A DNA stretch of 64,000 nt from Macrolepiota albuminosa (lineage: Eukaryota > Basidiomycota > Agaricomycetes > Agaricales > Agaricaceae): assembly GCA_027475525.1 (NCBI GenBank), contig JAMWFC010000046.1:434001-498000 (forward strand), in the 5' to 3' direction. Below are positions 9,792 through 21,497 of the stretch, piece by piece. The first letter of the stretch is position 1. Each line of letters begins with the position of its first letter. Below the pieces are notes generated by a model. It was given only the letters and a program-made list of their open reading frames with translations, was not told where the DNA came from and did not search any database. Both the position numbers and the translations under genes were made by a program.

Positions 9792-10995
9792 GAGACAAGC
9801 CAATTCTGCTCGACGTGCGAGCTATGTCAACAGTCAAAAGTATCGACTTTGAAGCCACTGGGAAAGCTCCATTCGCTACCCATACCGGTCAAACCTTGGG
9901 ATTCGATTGGGATGGACTTTATAGGTCCGTTCCCTGAGTCGAAAGGCTTTAACTACCTGTGGGTAGTGATCTGCAGAATGACCAGTATGGTCCATCTCAT
10001 TCTGGTGAGAACCACCATGACCGCATCAGACTTGTCGTGGATCTATCTCAAGGAGATAGTACGCCTCCATGGACTGCCAAGTTCAATTGTAAGCGATCAA
10101 GAAGCTAAGTTCACTTCCAAATGGTGGAAGGAGTTGCACAAACTGCTCAGAGCAAAGTTGCTCATGTCAATGTCGTTTCATCCGCAAACGGATGGTCAAA
10201 CTGAATGCACAAATAGAAAATATTGCGCAAATCTTGCAAGTGTTCATACGTCCTGATCAGAAGGACTGGGTGGATCAATGTCCCCTCGTGGAATTTGCGA
10301 TAAACACAAGTATATCAGAAACTACCGGGTATTCACCCTTTGAACTCAACAATGGCTACATGCCATCCATGATTCGTGAACTTCGTATGGACAAAGTTAT
10401 TCATGTGGGAGTAAAGCAGTTTGCGTGCAACGCGCTGAGGAATCTGGCAGATGCCCATGACGCAATTATAGAATTGCGTGTATGGCAGACCAAACATGCA
10501 AATAGTCGCAGACGTGATGAGCCGGACATCGAGAAAGGGAGCCTAGTGTACCTTTCGACGAGGAACCTGAACCTGCTGAAAGGCAGGGCGAGTAAACTGT
10601 GTCCAAGATGGATTGGACCATATAAGGTCCTCGAGGCGGAGCCCAGCACGTCTAACTATGTGCTGGAACTACCCCAGGCGCTGCAAGCGCGCAGGATAGT
10701 GCCCAAGTTCCACGTGTCGCTATTGCAACCATATATGGCCAGTAGTGATGCGCAATTTCCTAATCGCGCAACTCCGGAGCCGTATGACTTTGGAACTGGC
10801 AATGACCAGGAGTGGTTCGTAGATGACCTCATAGGTCATTGGTGGATGAAGGGAAGCCTCAAATTCGAGGTGAGGTGGAGCTTAGGTGATACTACCTGGG
10901 AACCGCTAGTGAACTGCAAAGACCTTGCAGCAATGGACAGATACCTAGAGTTGCAGGGCGTGAAACGCCCTCAACAGCCAGCAAAATGCACATAA
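9792..10995 (+). pseudogene. Ty3/gypsy integrase with chromodomain, 5' truncated, one frameshift
   Basis: The reading frame begins in the zinc-binding domain (CSTCELCQQSK), then the catalytic core with GMDFIGPFPES (first D), VSDQEAKFTS (second D) and DGQTE (E). A one-base frameshift near 10215-10222 moves the frame; after it come FIRPDQKDWVDQCPLVEF, the GPY/F-like RWIGPYKVLE and a C-terminal chromodomain (EWFVDDLIG..KFEVRWSLGDTTWEP), ending at 10995. Upstream RT is absent because an LTR fragment interrupts the gene. A G/A-rich PPT-like stretch (10999-11016) and TGTGGACAAAGTCCAC, a possible 3' LTR start, follow. Its family partner gag was not identified. Confidence 0.85.
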
Positions 10996-11054
10996 TGCGT
11001 GTGGGGTGGTGGAATGTGGACAAAGTCCACTTTGATAGCCGGTGAATAACCCCT

Positions 11055-11327
11055 GTGGTTGCCTTGTACCCGCCCCAGGTTATAGAGCAGATGGCGGTAC
11101 GTGCGGCAAGCATGCGTGCAGTATTGGGTCGCGAGCGTGAACGAGTCCAGCAACAAATCATGGCTTCGCGACTTCAATATTCCAATTTGACCCGTAGTAT
11201 GGATGCGCTGCAAGAGTACCAAGCCGACTGTAATGAGGTGCTAGAGTGGCAAGCCCTCAATCATGTTCAGGTTGGCGACCTCTTGCCTTTCGATGACTCT
11301 CTGCCGCTCTCCGATGGCAAAGACTGA
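11055..11327 (+). CDS. unrecognised short coiled-coil ORF
   Basis: About 90 residues, not recognised. The Ala/Arg/Glu/Gln-rich middle (ASMRAVLGRERERVQQQI) predicts a helix or coiled coil and the C-terminus is acidic (LLPFDDSLPL). A pyrimidine-rich CCCCAG at 11070-11080 could be a splice acceptor, which would make this the last exon of something. It lies after the possible LTR start following the 9792-10995 integrase and before the family C1 tail. It may be a chance ORF. Confidence 0.3.
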   Translation: MVALYPPQVIEQMAVRAASMRAVLGRERERVQQQIMASRLQYSNLTRSMDALQEYQADCNEVLEWQALNHVQVGDLLPFDDSLPLSDGKD

Positions 11328-11758
11328 TGGACCTTAGGGTAGATAGGCCATCGTGTATATAAAATTTTGTTTCTTCCCGTACACGTATATATATATCTTG
11401 CCGCCTTCTTGCCGAGTGGAAGGATAAGTCCCGTAATCTGAGTTAGCGCAACGGCAGAGAGCAGAGAAAGTAAAGCAAAGAGAAAGCAAGCGGCAAGTAT
11501 TCTAAGATAGGTTTTTAGCAAAAGAAGTGATAGGTGTGGGACTTAGACAAATTTTTGAGGAGGAAGGGAAACACTCAGTAGATCATCATAGCGAAAAACC
11601 CTTGGCGAGAGTTGCGCAGAGCGCTAAGCGTTGGCGACCCCCTAGCGCTGCGACTTGACTATGTAAGAAAATGTCTGTGGATATATTACAGTAAGTATCG
11701 GCAAGAAGGATAAGTAAGGTAAGTAATAGAAAGAAAGAGCTTATCAATATAGTCTTTT
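11328..11758 (-). repeat. 3' non-coding or LTR region of family C1
   Basis: Matches, in inverse orientation, the segment after family C2 (34732-35060). Shared blocks include a GATCTACTGAGTGTT stretch and CAGCGCTAG..TCGCCAA. Exact LTR ends could not be set. No gene is seen here. Confidence 0.5.
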
Positions 11759-13429
11759 CTAATCATTTTCTTCTTCTTCAACTAGAGTCGGCAAGTCATC
11801 ATCGTCCAGTAATTTGGTTTCTTCAAGTTCTCTCAGCTTGGCGGTGTCGATATCTAGCGCTTCAAGCGGCAAGTTGATTTGTTCCCTGGCGAGATACAGT
11901 AATAGGCAAAAGGCAGCAACAGGTCGATGCAGTACTGAACTATCTAATTCACAGAGCACGTAAGCGCCTCCACGGTTACGAGAGATAACTACCAAAGGTC
12001 CCAAATAGTGCGGGCGCATTTTCTTGTTGTATGAGGTTTCAATTTTGGAGTTGCGCATGAGCACTAGCGCTCCTCTCGGGAAGTTGTAATCTTTGATGGT
12101 AGCGCTATGCTCGGTTTTGAATCGCAGGGCTGCTTGGCAATGGGCGCTAAAGACTACCTTGTGGAGTCGCTCTAAATCTTCTTTCCTTTGTTGGAGATCA
12201 ATGGCTCGTCTGGCGATAAGGTCAGTAGTCGCTAGGATGCTGTTGGGCGCTGGTTGAAGGTAGGTCGCTTCTATAATGTCGGCAGGGAGTAAAGGATGGG
12301 TGCCAGTAGCCACGTAATAGGGAGAGCAACCCATGCGCTTACGAATAGTAACTCTTTCCGACCAGAACACTGAATAGGTCGCTTCGCTCCAGCGAGATTC
12401 ATCGCCATCGACTGCCTTGAAGAGCGCTTGCCGAACGTCAAAGTGTGGTCTCTCTACCAGGCCATTGGCGCGCTTGTTGTAGCCAGATACTCGAATGTGG
12501 TGAATGTTGTATTTCTTGGCGAGGTATGTTAGCGCTTTGATGATGGGCGCACCGTTATCCGTGACGATTTCTCTTAGCGCTCCCCAACGGCAAATGACGT
12601 CCTCAAATAGCCACTTGGCGACCGCCTCGGTATTTTCTCTTTGGAGCATTCGAAATTCAGGCCAGTGGATTAGCGAGCAACGACCTTGAATGATGTACTT
12701 GTAGCAACCAGATTTGGGCATATGCATGGTATCGACGTAAATTTTGCTGAAGAGGGGAGCTGGCGTTGCAACGGTTGGCAGGATGAGCACTTGGCGCGTC
12801 TGTTGAATTTGGCAAAGGTGGCAAGTCCTAATGTACCAGGCGATGTCGGCACTAGCGTGTGGCCACCAGAATCGTTCTAACAGAGAAGCTCGGGTAGCGT
12901 ACAGACCTCTATGTCCTAGTTCATCATGCATAGCGCGCAGGACTCGTAAGCAACTTTCTGGCTTGATGATCAGCTTGTGAGCGCCATCTCGATTTCATCG
13001 CCAAAGGCGGTTGTCGGTAAAGAAGAAGCGGGTAGCATAGCAGATAAAGGTCGCGTATTGTTCGTCGGTAAGGCCTGCGGGTCGCTTAAGGTCTTGTAGC
13101 CATTGTTCAATGATTAACAAGCGGCTGTCTTCTGCCTTTGCTTTGGCGGATCGGGGAACGGCATCGTAGGTCAGGTTTCTGCTGTCTTCCCTTAGCGGAT
13201 GGGGCTCTTGTACGACTTTTACTGGAGGCGAATTTTGTCCAAGGATGCTTGCCGTGTAGAATGTGAGGGGTGCGCTAAAGGTCTCGGGGCGGTAAGGGAC
13301 AATGGGATGTAAAAAGATACTGGTAGGCTGTTGCCGTTGTAGTAGGGGGATTGGCTGTTGTATGAGGTGCACGAAACCATGCGTAAAATGTGTATCTGGA
13401 GGTAAAAAGTAATGTCGCCAAGGGTGCAA
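11759..13429 (-). pseudogene. family C1 integrase (chromodomain-less) with pre-integrase region
   Basis: One frame with a single TGA at about 12992-12994. The 390-residue downstream part (12931-11759) is open. It holds the HHCC zinc domain (HDELGHRG..CHLCQIQQTR), the D,D,E core (VDTMHMPKS, IVTDNGAP, GLVERPHFDVRQ) and an acidic tail ending LVEEEEND. There is no chromodomain. The upstream part (13429-12995) matches the segment between RNase H and integrase in C2. RT and most of RNase H are missing: a deletion joins gag-protease directly to this block at about 13415-13430. Confidence 0.8.
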
Positions 13430-14454
13430 GGCACATTCTTGGCGAGGCCTAGGGATCTGTCTACCATGCCGTTAGCACTCTGCATGTTTAGTATAACGGT
13501 AGGGTCGTAAATAAGGCCTAAATTGTTAGCGACTTCAGCTGCCATAGAAATAATTTGAGAACCGCTATCCATGATTGCCTCTACCTCGTGCTTATTGTCT
13601 ACGGTTAGCTCAACGGAGCGAATAGCGTGTGATTCTTGGGCAATGGTAAGGATTGCTGGGTCTTCTCCATGGTCTACTGACCTAAGATAGGTCTCTACAG
13701 GGTCCACAGAGGTGGTGTTAGCGATAGGGTCGGCAGGAGAATCTTGATTATCCAACGAGTTGACGGTAACAGAAAAACCAGGTAGGGCGTCGTCGAGGTC
13801 CTCGACCTCGGCAACAGTTGTTGCCAAGGGACGACGAGGAGTAACTGCGGTCTTGACCTGATTGCGAACGTCGGGAGCAATACTACAAAGTTCTTCAACT
13901 GACAAAGTGACGGCGGTTTTCATAATGCGGCTAAATACGTGGTTTGATTTTTCGATGTCAAAAATTGGCGCAGTAGGTCGGTAGCCACCCTCAGGACGTT
14001 TCTCGGGAGGGGCAAAATTTCGTTGTGTGGGGGCGTGATAATGGTCGGGAATCCCTGAGTAAGGATGGAGAGGCGGCAAAGGCAGTTCGGGAGCGGCAGA
14101 GGACGACAATGGTTCTGGAGTGGTAGCTGGCGGTGTGGCAGAAGCAGAAGTCGGTGGCTTACTAGCGGGAGGCATTGGCTTGTATCCTTTGAGAGGTTGT
14201 TTGGGCTGCTTAACTTCAACCCCATCAAACACCTGATTCTTCAGCAAATCCAATTCCTGCTGTAGCTTGGTGATACGCTCTTCCCGCAAGAAAGTAGGGT
14301 GGTCGCCAACGCTGTCGAAATGTAGGACCTCGTGGATCATCTGCTGTTGGGTCGCCTGTTCAGGATCGGGGTTGGCGTTGCCAGAAAGCGTGCCGGTAAC
14401 GATTTGTCCTGGGTTGCACCTATGCCATTCATCAACTCGCTCCTGGAAGGACTT
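13415..14454 (-). pseudogene. family C1 gag-protease, 5' truncated
   Basis: Encodes LLKNQVFDGVEVKQPKQPL, a Pro/Ser-rich spacer, then an aspartic protease with AIMDSGSQIISMAAEV (DSG motif near 13570). It stops at YLQIHILR, where C2 continues into RT. C1 is fused here to the downstream integrase region out of frame, so it has lost the RT. The 5' side abuts family D protease at about 14440-14540, a junction between two different elements. Confidence 0.75.
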
Positions 14455-17400
14455 CTTGTCCGGGTAGTTGGGGATGGTGGCGCCAGAGGTACTTCCACCG
14501 TCTCTGAGGCTGGGATCACTTTCCCATTCACTAGTACCTGACATTGGTCAAAGTCTAGTATGACTTTGTTACGCCGCATGAATGGCGTTCCCAGTATCAT
14601 ATCGTAGCGATCAAAGTTCGCTACATCCATGTATTCCCGGCTACGTGAGCCCGGCGTTTGGACATTCACATTTGTCCCATACTGCACCATGGCTCGGCTC
14701 CCTACGGTGCCCAGCTGTAACGCCAATGGCGTATCCAACTCCTGCACGGATATTCCATACACATGGGCGAACTGGGGCGTTATGCCCGATGTGGTACTCC
14801 CAGAGTCCCATAGGGTCCATGTCTTGTGGCCGTCTACGTCCACATACGGGACCAGGCACTCCTTGTCTGCCCGTTTCAGTGTAGGGTGCTGCAAAGTGCC
14901 CTCTGCATGACGAAGGGTCACCTTCTTCATCCGAACTACGTTATTCCGTTCGGGATCATTTGTGGATGGCCAATCCGTCATTGCCGCTAGGCACTCAGAG
15001 TCGCTGTCGCAACTGTAATACTCATTGTCGTAGACGTCGTCATATATGTTGACTGTGACGTACTCCTCCCCCTCCACGACCACACTCTCGGGCTCAGCGC
15101 CCGATGCCTCCTCTGGGGGCTCCTGGTCATTTGTGGGGTGCTCCACCTCAGACTCGGCAGATACGTCTCCATCACTCCCACTCGCGGCTGCAGTATGTGC
15201 AGCTCGAAGGTGGGTGCGGGGTGTATACCCCTTCCTCAGGGGTCCTGGCTTCGCAGGGCAGTTGGTAGCGTAGTGGCCTGGTTGGCCACACGGGAAACAG
15301 GTCCCCGACTGTCCCGGTGTATTGGCTGGCTTGAAGTCCGGCCTTGGTTTAGGACGTTCTCCGTCCGGCGCCTGCTCTGGGCGTGGGCGGCTCCGCCCCC
15401 GGTTTGCAGCAGGGGTTCTGCGTACCACAAACCGCGTGTTGCGGTCATGGTCCAAATCGGTCTTTTTGGCCAGGAAGGTCCCCACATGCTGACCCCGTGA
15501 AGGTGTCCCACCAGGCGGTAGTCGCCTGGGTCCCCCTTTGTGTCCACTCCGATGTTCGTAGTGGTTAGCAGTCTTCAGAGACTGCTCATACCGGATGGCA
15601 TATGCCACGAATTCTTCCACATCGTTGACTTCTGGGGACAATCTGTCCTCACGTATCAAATAGCGGCGCATGTCCGCTGGAATGCCATCCAAGAACGTTT
15701 CGAGCATTGTATACCCGTCCGGGTATACTGCCATGTTCTGGGCATGGTCATTAAGGGTATCATAGAACCCTTGTACTCCCAACTTCTCAGTGTACTTGGC
15801 GGACTGGAAGTCCCGCCTTGCATCCTGAAGGGTGTATGAATTGATCGTACAGTCCTGTAAGGACTCCTTTAAACGTCCAGTCATATTGGACATGGTTGAC
15901 GTGCAGTACTGCCCGTCGAAACCAACCCATGGCCTCTCTGGCCAAGAACTCAGGCAGAACAAAGATTCGTTCTCGTTCCATACAGTCACCTCCGTATAAG
16001 CACATGGCAAGATGGGTGCATACATCCATCGCCCAATCTTCCAGGTCGCTGAACTTGGATGTGCCTGTATAGGCGCGAATGTGCCTACTGTCTGCTTTAC
16101 GCAGCTTCACTCCGTCTGGTAATCGTAAGGTTACGCCCAGGGCATCATCGACTACTCGATGCAGGTGATCGTGCATGGCTTCACGATGCATTCAAATGGC
16201 TTCCCACTGACCCGGGGATCTAGTCGCCAGATCAGCGGCATGGGGAAGCGACTTCCCCCATCCACCTTGCGGAGGACGTCCCGAGCCTCCTCAACTGTGG
16301 GCATAATTGCCCTCGTCTTGAGGGATTGACCTAGGACCGTCATCCCGGCCGTTACCAGGGACATCACGTCTTGTGGTGCCATCTCGATCGAGGAAGTCTC
16401 CTCGATCATGATCGTTGCGCCGCCCTGGACCTGGAGAAGCTTGATTCTCCTGACCCTGCGTGACGAATTGACGACGCATCTCGTCAATGGGCTTAGTGCC
16501 CTCGAATACGATGCCCTGATTGTCGATAAGGGACTGTCCCTTAGTCCTTAGGTCGCCATTGCGCATACGCTGATACGCGACTCTGTCGCTCAACGTTTCA
16601 GCCATGGGCACACGCGGCATCACGGATGCCTCGCTTTCCACTTTGAGCACAGTGCTATTGTGCCCATCCGGACCTGACATATCTGTCCTACGGTCATGGT
16701 TATGCATGTGCGGGGGCTCCTCACGCCACCCTTGTCCTGCTGGAGTATAAAAAGTACTCACTGGTCTTACTTCGGGCACTTCTTGCGCCCATGCTAGTGC
16801 CTCCACTAGCTCGATTCCGACGTCTTGATTGCGTCGTGCCGAGCATTCCTCGGACGTGTGGCTCCAGGGGGTCGAGACCCCCGATTGCCATGTGGCCTTA
16901 CGCTGCACATACATTTGCAGCTCCATAGTGAGCACTCTCACCATCAAATCAGTATATTTCGTACTGAATACATTGGGCACTTCGTGCCCTTGTCGCCTAA
17001 GTGCTACTATATGGGCTGACGCGTAGCGCTCGAGTCGCGCTTGGGTGGTGTATTTCATCACCTCTGGGTGCAAGTCCCAGAACACCCGCAAGCGCACGGT
17101 GTACACGGTTTTCAGCCGCTGTTCCTCTGCTCCGGCGTCGTCGTCACTTGACGACTCCATCACCTCCTCTGGAAGCTCTACAACCTCCGGAGCTTCCTCC
17201 ACTGCTGGGGTGCACGGGAATCGATCTTCCGCACGGTATACTTCAGGCCTTGCAGCCTCCTCCAGTACCTCTTCTAAGCGGGCTTCCGCTACTTTAGAAG
17301 GCATTGGACCCGCTGTGGACTGCCTGGTCCCACTGCTCCGGCTCGCAGGGAGGGTTCTCCCAGTCCGTACTGACGACTCGGCGTCTCCTGGGGCGCCATA

Positions 17401-17733
17401 GGCGCCGGTTGACTGTCGGCCGTCCTGCGGGGGTCCTTTGGAAGCCAATCGGCTAGACCGTCGCGGTCCTCCTGGCAGCTGCGTAACTGGGGGTGTTAAT
17501 CCCCCGGGCATCTTGTCCTGGAGGCGTTGCGGACCGTCCTGCTGTGAGCTTTCAGCTCTCCGGGCCTCGCTCTCATTCCCGGCCAGGTCAGCACTCTGAC
17601 CTCGGTCTTGAGCCTTGGGTCTTACCTGACCCGCATTGGACGCTGACGCGTCCTGGGTGTCTGCTGGGTCTCCCCGTAGGTCGTGGGCATTTCGCCCGCC
17701 GTCAGTGGGCGCTGCAGGTATGGGATTACTCAT
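14440..17733 (-). pseudogene. family D gag-protease, frameshifted and 3' truncated
   Basis: Gag likely starts at 17733 (MSNPIPAAPTDGG). The frame shifts near 16445, again near 16185, and again near 15870, each time resuming clear gag sequence (SKFSDLEDWAMDV, GFYDTLNDHAQNMAVYPDG). A zinc knuckle CFPCGQPGHYATNC lies near 15270 and an aspartic protease TLWDSGSTTSG near 14805, closing with MILGTPFMRRNK. Sequence after NGKVIPA belongs to family C1, so RT and integrase are missing. The N-terminal third is acidic and disordered. Confidence 0.8.
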
Positions 17734-17864
17734 CGATCCCCTGTTTGAAATTTGCATGGTGTGGCTGTGCAAGAAGCTCGAGAAGCTGATAGAGTTCTGT
17801 CAACGAACTCAACGACTGACGTCGGATGCTAGGCAATAGATCCTAGCTGGCGGATTCAAAAAAA

Positions 17865-18100
17865 TGTAACGAAGTTACAGGGATTGTGAGAGCTTAGGTT
17901 CACACTGCACAGAATCAGACCAGTCCGGTCTATTGACTATGTAGTATAAACACAAACTAAGCTGCTTTGTAAGCAGCTGGTAAACTAATTTATATAGTAA
18001 ATGTAAATTAATATTATATTATAATAAATATAATATAATAGTATCTACTGTAAGGTAAGTAAGGCTATGTGGCCAACGCCACATAGCGGTCTACGCTACA
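17865..18100 (-). repeat. 5' LTR of family D
   Basis: A 236-bp unit; on the plus strand it runs TGTAACGAAGTT..CGCTACA. It matches the solo copy at 22138-22354. It carries a 10-bp inverted repeat GCTATGTGGC..GCCACATAGC and an AT-rich core. The other side (18101 on) is the tyrosine-recombinase ORF of a DIRS-like element. Between this LTR and the gag start (17734-17864) no gene is seen. Confidence 0.75.
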
Positions 18101-18800
18101 GATCTCCACACTTGGATGCCAAAGACGTAGTTTGCCAGGGCTGTACCCGAGTAGGTCCCAGCGCACGCCACAATGAAGGCCAGTATCAGGGAGGGGTGGG
18201 CCGGACATCTTTCCTCCTCTTTCACCCCTTGCATATCACAGAAGACGTGGAATGCGAGAAGTCTGGCTCCATATGTCCCCCTTGTACTCTCCAACAACAA
18301 GGCTGACATCACTGTCAGTACCCTCTCGAGGTCTCCTACTGTCACTGCCAGTCCCCCATTGCTCTGCCTGCTTGTGGTCGGAGTCCACAGGACCAGTCTG
18401 TCTTTTGCAAGACAGTGGGGTCACCAGTGTGATGCAACCAGTGTTATTCCTGCCTTGTATGGCCTCGGACGTCCCCTCAACGTTGCTGCAGGAAGCAGTG
18501 CTCCAAAGCGTGACTTTGCCTCAGACATCCCAGTCACCAAAGAGTCGTGGTCTTGTCTCGTGAAATGCTCCGTCATTGAACCTTTGTCTTGCTGCTCGCT
18601 CCTTCGACTCTCGCTCTGGGCTCGTCGCGCCTACCCTCCCATAGAGCCTGAATCTTGGTGGGAGTGAAATCCTCCATTGCATCAACAAGGAGGTCCTCGT
18701 TGATTCCCTGCAGGGAGATTGGAGGGAGGAGCTTTGACCCCGGGGGATAAATCCCCCTTGACGGTCGATCTGCGGGGTTACATGCGCTCGGAACATATGC
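18101..18800 (-). pseudogene. tyrosine recombinase of a DIRS-like element, cut by family D
   Basis: The clearest block (18345-18101) reads ESTRGTYGARLLAFHVFCD and LILAFIVACAGTYSGTALANY. This matches my memory of the N-terminal core-binding domain of fungal tyrosine recombinases. The frame is severed at 18100 by the family D LTR, before the catalytic R..H..Y residues. Between 18345 and 18800 frames are broken but residues continue from the RNase H region. The enzyme would integrate a circular cDNA without making target duplications. Confidence 0.6.
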
Positions 18801-20288
18801 TGTGTAGATGCTTCCCGCTCACCCCTCTCGCCCCAGAAACTCATGGACTCTGCAAAAAACCGCATTGACGGCTTTGTTGCGGCTCCTTCCATTCCACCAT
18901 CCTTCCACGACTCCTTGGTTGTCTCCGTACAGCTTGACAGACGTTCCTTCCTCTGTTGCCGCCACTGTTGCTCATATCAGGAGTTCGAACCCGATGGCCT
19001 CTGCCCATTGGATATCTCGCTTTCCTCCTCTGGTCTGCCAACCAGGTAGCAGCCTCCAGGCTCTCCAGTAGTCTCCGAGTATGATGGCGATGCCGACGCC
19101 TGAGCTTGTGTCCAAGAAGGCTTTGAAGTCATGTAATTTGACCAGACTTGGGACTGTTCTTCGCTTCCGAGACCGTAGCTTGACCTCCCACCAATCAAGG
19201 TCCTGTAGTACTCCTCTCGTCTGATGGCGTAAAGCAAACAGACTATCAATGGCACCTGGGAGCATTGCCTCAAGGGCTGTGAGATAAGCCCTGCCATCAG
19301 GGTGTACCAAGGAGGCGTGCAGGAGTTTCCCATGTAGCTTCTGAACATCTCAGAGGCAAAAGGTGTCCTTTTTTCTCCACTCTGCAATAGTCTGTAGGTA
19401 CTTTTCCACCTTCTCCTCTGACAGCACAACCAACTGCTCCGCCAAATTCCATTCCAAGCCAGTGTATGTGTTCTTCGAGCTGAAGGGTCTGTCTTTGGAA
19501 GCTTCCCATGGAATTCCCAACTCCTCTGATATTTGGTCAATGTGCGCGAGGTTGTAAGAGAACTCTTGATCTTCAGGGAACTCCGTTTGACCGCCTGCCA
19601 GAATTCCGATGTCAAACCAGCAATCTTCTGTAAACTCTTGTACGGTGCCATCATCGTAAACCTTTCCTCCGTACCATATCCTCCCTCCTTCCCGAATCTC
19701 ACCCCTCTTCTCGATGTCTGCTCTCCATTCCTGTCTCCTCCTGTTGTAATGCCCAACGTGCTCTCTCCTGATCCATATGAAGAGGTGGTCATCAACCCAC
19801 CGTGTTGCTGGTCCAATGCCCTGGTGGCGCATGATATTGAGCGCTGCGTCTGCCACGCGTCCATAGCCTTCTGACAATGCAGTTGCCCCAAAACAAAGGC
19901 ATGTGTCCACACAGTACTGGTCATCTCCTGTCTTAACCACCACTGCAGGCCATTGCAACCTGTGCAATGGAATTGTTCTATATGCTTCCGCCACATCCCG
20001 CACCGCTGCCTGCGACCCTGGAGGAAGCATTGTGACCAGCTGTGCAACTGCCATGAATGTTCCCCATGTGCATGGGAAATTGTCCAGATCGATGTGTGAG
20101 TTGATGGACTGATTGACGTAGGCTGTTGATGAGAATGATAAGTTTTGAATGATCCTGAACCTTCCCGCTTTCCCTGCCTTGGGAATGATGGAAAATGGGG
20201 AGGATTGGAATGGCCCAAGTATTCCTTCAATTTCTTTCCTCCCCTGATCTCTGCCTCCTGGCTTCCAAATGTCAGGATCTATGTTCAT
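18800..20288 (-). pseudogene. DIRS-like reverse transcriptase and RNase H
   Basis: The RT (20288-19350) has SSPFSIIPKAGKAGRFRIIQ, RDVAEAYRTIPLH (first Asp) and RWVDDHLFIW, where VDDH stands for the YxDD box. RNase H follows in other frames: FLDTSSGVGIAIIL, and about 18880-18960 a GDNQGVVEGWW-type block. The arrangement RT-RNase H-tyrosine recombinase is that of DIRS/YR retroelements. At least two frameshifts prevent a full product. Confidence 0.7.
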
Positions 20289-20435
20289 TGAAACCTTTCT
20301 GCATGGTAGCCAGGTCTGCTACCTCCTTTTCGAACTGCTTAGCCGCCATACCGGTCAGCACGTGTTGCACAAACATTCAATTTGTTGTTTTTATATGAAA
20401 TGTGATATGTGCGTAGAGATTGAGAGACAAAGTGG

Positions 20436-21406
20436 TTAGTGTGCAATCCCATGGTCTGACCTGGCAGTGCTTACAAGTCTGATTCTCTCCGCATCCTCTC
20501 TGTCCCTCTGTTCCTTCCGCACTGTCTCGTTTGCAGCTCTCAGAAGCGTCTTGCTCAGGATCCCAATGTTCCAGGCTCCGGTGCCTGCTTCGATTGCTTG
20601 ATGCCACAATCTCCTTTGCTCTGCCAGGTACCTCAATAGTGCCACCCTGTCTATTGTGTCTCTGCTTGACTGATATGGATGGGCTTGCAGCCTCATGAAC
20701 ATGTTTGCCATCATTTCTTGCCTCTGACTTGTCCACCCGGCTGCATGTATCGCGTCCAGGAACTCAGTATTGCTACCATGAGCTGTTCCCATGTTAGATT
20801 CCTGTCATCCACCGCAGACTTCGCTCCTTTGGAGGCTGTTGCCGTGGTCCATATTGCCTTTCCTTCCCCATCCACAGTTTGCACCAGCGTGTTCTCGTCC
20901 ACTGTGGCGGAGGTCTTGACTGCATAGTCCAGTCCTTTGTTGGTGAAGTACCACATCTCGATGTACAGACCCTTCTGTAGCCTGGATGTCGCGTAGTGTG
21001 GTAGGATCTCCGGTGGTGTCGTTGGAGGGGGTGCCAAGGAGAGCTCGGTGTATTTGGACTTGTGCTTCTTCATTTTTGCTGCCTCCTCTTCCTCACATCT
21101 GGCCTCGGCCCTCCGCTCGTCTTCCTCCCTCGCTTGCCTTTCCCTGTCTCTCGTGGCCTGCCCCTCTTCTCTTATCTGCCGTTCCCACATTTCTCTCTCC
21201 GCCGCGTTATTTGCATGCCATGTGCTAGTTAGAAGAGCTATGGCTGCTTCCTCCATCATGTTTTCGCTGACCAGCGCTTGCCTGGCCACCTGGTAGTCAT
21301 CGGATGCGAAATCAGGTTGTACCGCCCCGTTGGGGTCCCTAATCAGCACTGGCATATTCTCTTTTTTATAATGATGTGTATTTTGTGAAAAATTTTTATT
21401 CGACAC
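20436..21406 (-). pseudogene. gag-like ORF of the DIRS-like element
   Basis: The N-terminal half (21406-20711) has an acidic helical stretch (REEGQATRDRERQAREEDER), then LQKGLYIEMWYFTNKGLDYA and DRNLTWEQLMVA. After a frameshift near 20740 the second half (20792-20436) has LQAHPYQSSRDTIDRVALLRYLAEQRRLWH. The pattern recalls gag proteins I associate with basidiomycete YR elements, by position before the RT. Assignment rests on that context. Confidence 0.5.
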
Positions 21407-21497
21407 ATTCTTTGCGTGATTTCACTGACACGTCGGAGGGCAGAGGAAGCAAAAGGAGGTTCCCACCCCCAATGCTTATCTCATCACATAGACTCTT

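Larger units (their letters stand above)
18101..21410 (-). mobile_element. DIRS-like (tyrosine-recombinase) retrotransposon, truncated
   Basis: Gag-like ORF, RT, RNase H and recombinase fragments lie in order on the minus strand. The 3' end is cut by family D at 18100. Terminal repeats were not resolved; the hairpin at 21498-21534 may mark the 5' end. Confidence 0.65.
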
